A stretch of DNA of 64,000 nt from Leptolinea sp. HRD-7. Its GTDB lineage: Bacteria; Chloroflexota; Anaerolineae; Anaerolineales; Anaerolineaceae. Below, piece after piece: positions 60,846 through 64,000 of this stretch. The position numbers were made by a program, and so were the translations under genes. The stretch is taken from NCBI GenBank assembly GCA_024363285.1, contig AP024710.1, forward strand, positions 2,388,001 to 2,452,000, written 5' to 3'. Below the pieces are notes generated by a model. That model had not been told where the DNA came from, made no database searches, and saw only the letters and a program-made list of their open reading frames with translations. Each line of letters starts with the position of its first letter. The stretch's first letter is position 1.

Positions 60846-62710
60846 TTCTCGGGTCTTAATGCGGCTGCCATGATCTTTTGAATTCGACCAATCATGCCGG
60901 CTGGATCCGGGTGGAGACCTTCTATCAACAGCGCATCTTCATAGATCTGATCTATCATCAATTCCGCTATTTCTGAATTATCCGGAAGGGTTGCCAGACT
61001 GGTTAAGAGTGGATGACGAGGATTGATCTCCAAAACCTTTCGCGGAATTTCCAACGGTTGATTCATCATCTGGTATACACGCTGGATCTCCGGCGTAGGG
61101 CTGTTATCCGGGTCAACGAGACGCGCGGGAGATTCGATCAGGCGATCTGACGCGCGCACATCTGTCACTCTGTTGGCAAGTTGACGGGCAAATCGGGCTA
61201 TAAGCCCGGCTTTACTCTCTTCCGACAATGCCGGTGTGTCCGCTTCTCCCGGGGTTGAAAGATCATCAAGGTCAGCATTTTTATCCGCCACATTGACCAG
61301 CGGAATATCTTTGTAATTCTTTAATGCCAGAAGCATGAACGAATCCAACGGATCCGTCAGCAGGAGGACATCAAGATTGCGTTTGCGGATGACGTCCAAA
61401 TGTGGGCTGTAAACAACCGAACGGTCATCCTCACCCAGCAAATAATAAATCTGCTGCTGCCCCGGTCGGCGTTCATCCAAATAGGTTTCAAGCGAAATCA
61501 ATTCTTCTGGATGGTGAAGGGTATGAAATCGAAGCAAAGGAACCAGACTGTCATAGTCGGCCATATCCGAAGCCACACCTTCTTTGATATAGCGGCCGAA
61601 CAGATTCCAGAATTCAATATATTTTTCTGGTTTGTCCTGCGCCAGCCTGCGAATCATGTCAATCGCACGGTTTGTGACCAGCTTCTTTAGCTGCATCAAT
61701 AACCGGTTGGATTGGATGGTTTCGCGGGAAATATTCAGAGGCAGGTCTTCTGAATCAACGATACCTTGAACGAAACGCAAATATTCGGGAAGCAGGTCGC
61801 GGAAATAATCTTGGATGAGTACTTTACGCGCGTAGAGACGGAGCCCATCTTGTTTACGGGGAGCAAACAGGTAATGTTCCGCGCTGCCGGGAATAAAGAG
61901 CAGGGCATAGGCTTGAACCGGGGCGTCAACCGCGAGGTGCGTATAGGCGAGAGGTTCTTTCTGATCAAGGGTGAACTGTTTATAGAAATCACCGGCATCT
62001 TTTTCTGTGATCTGTTGGGAATTCTGCCGCCACAATGCGGATTGCCGGTTCACCTGTTCGGTTGAACTGCCAATATATATTGGGAAGGCAACATAGTCAC
62101 TGTGACGCCGGATAAGCTCACGTAACCGATTTTCGCTTGTGAATTCGGCGGCATCCTCTTTCAGAAAGACCGTGATTTGTGTCCCACGATCGGGTTTGTC
62201 AAAGTCTCTTATCTCGTAACTTTCCTGTCCGTCAGATATCCAGACAGCCGAGGGCTCTTCTTTCTTATAAGAATGTGAAGCAACTTCTACTTTGTCAGCG
62301 ACCATGAAGACAGAGTAAAACCCCACTCCGAATTGACCGATGATGTTGGATAGATCGGCTGTCGCGTCTTTTTCGGCAGCTTGCATAAAAGCCCTGGCTC
62401 CCGAATGCGCGATGGTACCCAGGTTCTCTTCCATCTCTTTGCGGGTGAGGCCGATGCCTGTATCACGAATAGTGAGGGTGCGAGCGCCGGGATCTGTTGT
62501 TATCCAGATAGCCGGTTCAGCTTCAGGGTCAAGAACGTCTCGATTGGTGAGCATTTCGAAATTCATACGCGTTAGCGCGTCAGACGCGTTGGAGATAAGC
62601 TCGCGAAGAAATATCTCGCGGTCAGTATAGAGGGAGTGGATCAGGATATTCAGTAGCTGCCGGGTTTCAGCTTTAAAGGGAAGTGTTGATGATTTGCTCT
62701 TGTTACTCAT
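60842..62710 (-). CDS. htpG: Chaperone HtpG (Hsp90)
   Basis: 622 residues from ATG 62710, with GGGG eight bases before it; an in-frame TTG at 62716 lies inside that site. The GHKL ATPase motifs are intact: ELISNASDALTR, IRDTGIGLTRKEM, LGTIAHSGARAF and GQFGVGFYSVFMV. Middle domain with the Arg-containing GIVDSEDLPLNISRE, C-terminal dimerisation domain shorter than in eukaryotes and no charged linker. No CIRCE element is seen upstream. Confidence 0.96.
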   Translation of the reverse strand: MSNKSKSSTLPFKAETRQLLNILIHSLYTDREIFLRELISNASDALTRMNFEMLTNRDVLDPEAEPAIWITTDPGARTLTIRDTGIGLTRKEMEENLGTIAHSGARAFMQAAEKDATADLSNIIGQFGVGFYSVFMVADKVEVASHSYKKEEPSAVWISDGQESYEIRDFDKPDRGTQITVFLKEDAAEFTSENRLRELIRRHSDYVAFPIYIGSSTEQVNRQSALWRQNSQQITEKDAGDFYKQFTLDQKEPLAYTHLAVDAPVQAYALLFIPGSAEHYLFAPRKQDGLRLYARKVLIQDYFRDLLPEYLRFVQGIVDSEDLPLNISRETIQSNRLLMQLKKLVTNRAIDMIRRLAQDKPEKYIEFWNLFGRYIKEGVASDMADYDSLVPLLRFHTLHHPEELISLETYLDERRPGQQQIYYLLGEDDRSVVYSPHLDVIRKRNLDVLLLTDPLDSFMLLALKNYKDIPLVNVADKNADLDDLSTPGEADTPALSEESKAGLIARFARQLANRVTDVRASDRLIESPARLVDPDNSPTPEIQRVYQMMNQPLEIPRKVLEINPRHPLLTSLATLPDNSEIAELMIDQIYEDALLIEGLHPDPAGMIGRIQKIMAAALRPEN

Positions 62711-62868
62711 ATACAAACCCCATAGTGTTTAGATGGATTGATTGTAACCGAAGTGTATATGAGTAGTATTAACAGGTTCATTTTCGATCAAGGCCAGGGC
62801 TACTGGAAGAAGACATGAAATCGCATATAATTCATGCGGAGATATTAAAGGAGCCAAAGAGTGCCAAT

Positions 62869-63084
62869 ATGAGTGATTGGATGGATAAACCAGAGCATCA
62901 GGTTTGGATTAACGTGTTGCTTACTCTATGGATTCTAGGAATAATCACCGTTTATCTGATCTGTTTTGGCCCGCCAGAGTTAGAGGCGTTCATATCGCGG
63001 TTGGGCTTTGGAAAAGAATTTGCTGATCTCAGTAATGAACTGACGTCTTATTTCTTCCAATTCTGGAAATACACATCCCTATGA
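62869..63084 (+). CDS. Small single-helix membrane protein
   Basis: 71 residues from ATG 62869 (MSDWMDKPEHQ). The frame is open to 62815, but TATAAT at 62826-62831 suggests transcription starts inside that extension, so the inner ATG is preferred; AAAGGAG at 62847-62853 is rather far and AAGAG closer. One helix (about 12-32, VWINVLLTLWILGIITVYLICF), then a short soluble part. No family recognised. Its stop overlaps the start of the next gene (ATGA), so it may be a subunit or lead peptide for that GT-C-like protein. Confidence 0.6.
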   Translation: MSDWMDKPEHQVWINVLLTLWILGIITVYLICFGPPELEAFISRLGFGKEFADLSNELTSYFFQFWKYTSL

Positions 63085-64000
63085 TCTTTCTGAAATCTGC
63101 TCTGGTCCTTTTTTTATATTCTTTTTCTTGTACGGGTATTGGCGCTTTTTTGCTACGATTAAAACCTTGGGGTAGGAACGATAAAATCCATCGGTCTGGT
63201 ACACGATTTTTACTGCTTTCTTATATTCTTGGATTCAGTGTTGTCTCTATAATTCTTCTTTTACTGGCTGTATTTGGTGTATTCAGCGAGATAGCAATAA
63301 CGCTTGTTCTCGTACCGGGGTTGGTGTATTTCATTTTTCTGGTTCAAAAGAAATTGCGGCAGGCTGTAATCGAGGTCAGCTCGTATTTACAAAACATGAG
63401 TGACCTGGATATCGGGTGGAAAATCATCGCGGCCGCCTGTCTGGTTTTTTATTTAGTCCTCTTCTCCACTTTTGGGCGGCCCCTTTCAGGAGACGGAGCT
63501 CAGTTATATATGCCCTGGGCGAAGATCATTGCTGAATCACACCACCTGATCACAGTACCTGATCAAAGTGACTACAGCGTGCCAGGGCTTTTCACAGAAA
63601 TGCATTATGCGGCATTTATGTCTCTGGATGTCCGTGAAGCTGGCCGGTTGAATGACTTGATCCTGGTGACTGCCATTGCCGCCATACTGGTATTAACCGG
63701 ACGCAGCCTCGGGATTAAAAAAGAAGGTTCCTGGGCAATACTGGCTTTTCTGTTCACATCTCCAGTGTTCATCTGGTTGATCGGTAAGGGGACTTCAGAC
63801 CTGGCTCCAGCCCTTCTTGGATTAACGGCTGTATTTCTGCTTATCCCGGAAGACCGCGATTTTGATAGTCCCCTTTTCGCGCTGGCAGGATTTTTAGCCG
63901 GGCTTTCGGTTTACGCGAAGATTTCTTATCTGATCGCGTTCATTCCCGTTCTGGGGTTATTCATCATCTTCCGTTATTTCTCAGGGAAGTCTGTTGATTG
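63081..64000 (+). CDS. GT-C-like polytopic membrane protein, 3' truncated by the window
   Basis: An uninterrupted frame of 306 codons from ATG 63081 to the right edge. The product has about eight helices so far; after several comes an extracytoplasmic motif FGRPLSGDGAQLYMPWAKIIAES-like (GDGAQLYMPW in the middle) followed by VPGLFTEMHYAAFM, the acidic loop expected of GT-C proteins. It resembles, in plan, the array at 3-8909 but with a longer N-terminal membrane part. Translationally coupled to the 71-residue protein. Confidence 0.68.
   Translation, partial: MIFLKSALVLFLYSFSCTGIGAFLLRLKPWGRNDKIHRSGTRFLLLSYILGFSVVSIILLLLAVFGVFSEIAITLVLVPGLVYFIFLVQKKLRQAVIEVSSYLQNMSDLDIGWKIIAAACLVFYLVLFSTFGRPLSGDGAQLYMPWAKIIAESHHLITVPDQSDYSVPGLFTEMHYAAFMSLDVREAGRLNDLILVTAIAAILVLTGRSLGIKKEGSWAILAFLFTSPVFIWLIGKGTSDLAPALLGLTAVFLLIPEDRDFDSPLFALAGFLAGLSVYAKISYLIAFIPVLGLFIIFRYFSGKSVD

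Noticed and set aside
62711-62868. CIRCE heat-shock element before htpG
   Set aside because: No TTAGCACTC/GAGTGCTAA inverted repeat is present in the gap.
1-64000. CRISPR arrays, insertion sequences, prophage, integrons or defence islands
   Set aside because: No spaced direct repeats, transposase or integrase motifs, cas genes or restriction-modification genes were seen.

Overview
The window looks like chromosomal core sequence from a Chloroflexota bacterium, most likely class Anaerolineae, at mid GC (roughly 40% in sampled AT-rich stretches and about 50% elsewhere). The lineage is inferred from gene content: tandem polytopic GT-C-like membrane proteins, a threonine/proline-rich lipoprotein with an NBR1-type Ig domain, a PPi-type phosphofructokinase, a fused ADP-forming acetyl-CoA synthetase, an RsmD with an APPQ motif, and LarA-type and Ldh2-type enzymes. 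I see no insertion sequence, prophage, CRISPR array, rRNA or plasmid function.

Layout. 3-8909 (+): six consecutive large membrane proteins of the GT-C/GT39/GT87 type; the first is cut by the left edge, and another begins at 63081 and is cut by the right edge. 9017-12914 (+): SRPBCC membrane protein, DegS-like histidine kinase, PPi-type phosphofructokinase, Nudix hydrolase. 12929-17146 (-): lipoprotein, G5/TolB-propeller lipoprotein, UDP-glucuronate-decarboxylase-like SDR, GtrA flippase and RsmD in one run. 17203-18885 (+): ScpB and RluB. 18928-22359 (-, with one + tRNA): NERD-like membrane protein, PlsX, tRNA-Leu(GAG), a LarA-type gene interrupted by one in-frame TGA, tRNA-Gly(CCC). 22654-28513 (+): an AT-richer two-gene signalling unit, a six-PAS/GAF receptor followed by a 5TM/four-PAS/HD-GYP protein. 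28702-37787 (+): morphogenesis and division run mreB-mreC-mreD-mrdA-minC-minD-minE-rodA, then gltX and tRNA-Gln(CTG).

37830-46354 (-): NBR1-Ig lipoprotein, MFS transporter, acidic four-Cys protein with VKOR, RelA/SpoT homologue, HAD hydrolase with GH1 glycosidase, Ldh2-type dehydrogenase. After a gene-free 650 bp gap come a KdpDE-like two-component pair (-), an ATP-type phosphofructokinase (+), prfB with its programmed frameshift, ftsY, rlmN and a HAD-IIA phosphatase (-), clpP and tig (-), tRNA-Leu(TAG), an unknown 140-residue protein (+), ADP-forming acetyl-CoA synthetase (-), glycerate kinase (+), htpG (-), and a small membrane protein coupled to the last, truncated GT-C gene (+).

How they fit together. 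The glycolytic and fermentative genes (two phosphofructokinases, glycerate kinase, ADP-forming acetyl-CoA synthetase, beta-glycosidase) suit an anaerobic sugar fermenter with a PPi-sparing economy. GT-C proteins, GtrA and the UDP-sugar enzyme suggest surface glycan building. The wall synthase PBP2 carries three cysteine pairs, all extracytoplasmic, and a VKOR oxidase lies nearby, which hints at oxidative folding outside the membrane. I did not find a clear-cut undescribed system. The best leads are the GT-C arrays, the LarA-type gene with its in-frame TGA, two perfect 22-bp palindromes, the acidic four-Cys protein coupled to VKOR, and the PAS/HD-GYP receptor pair.
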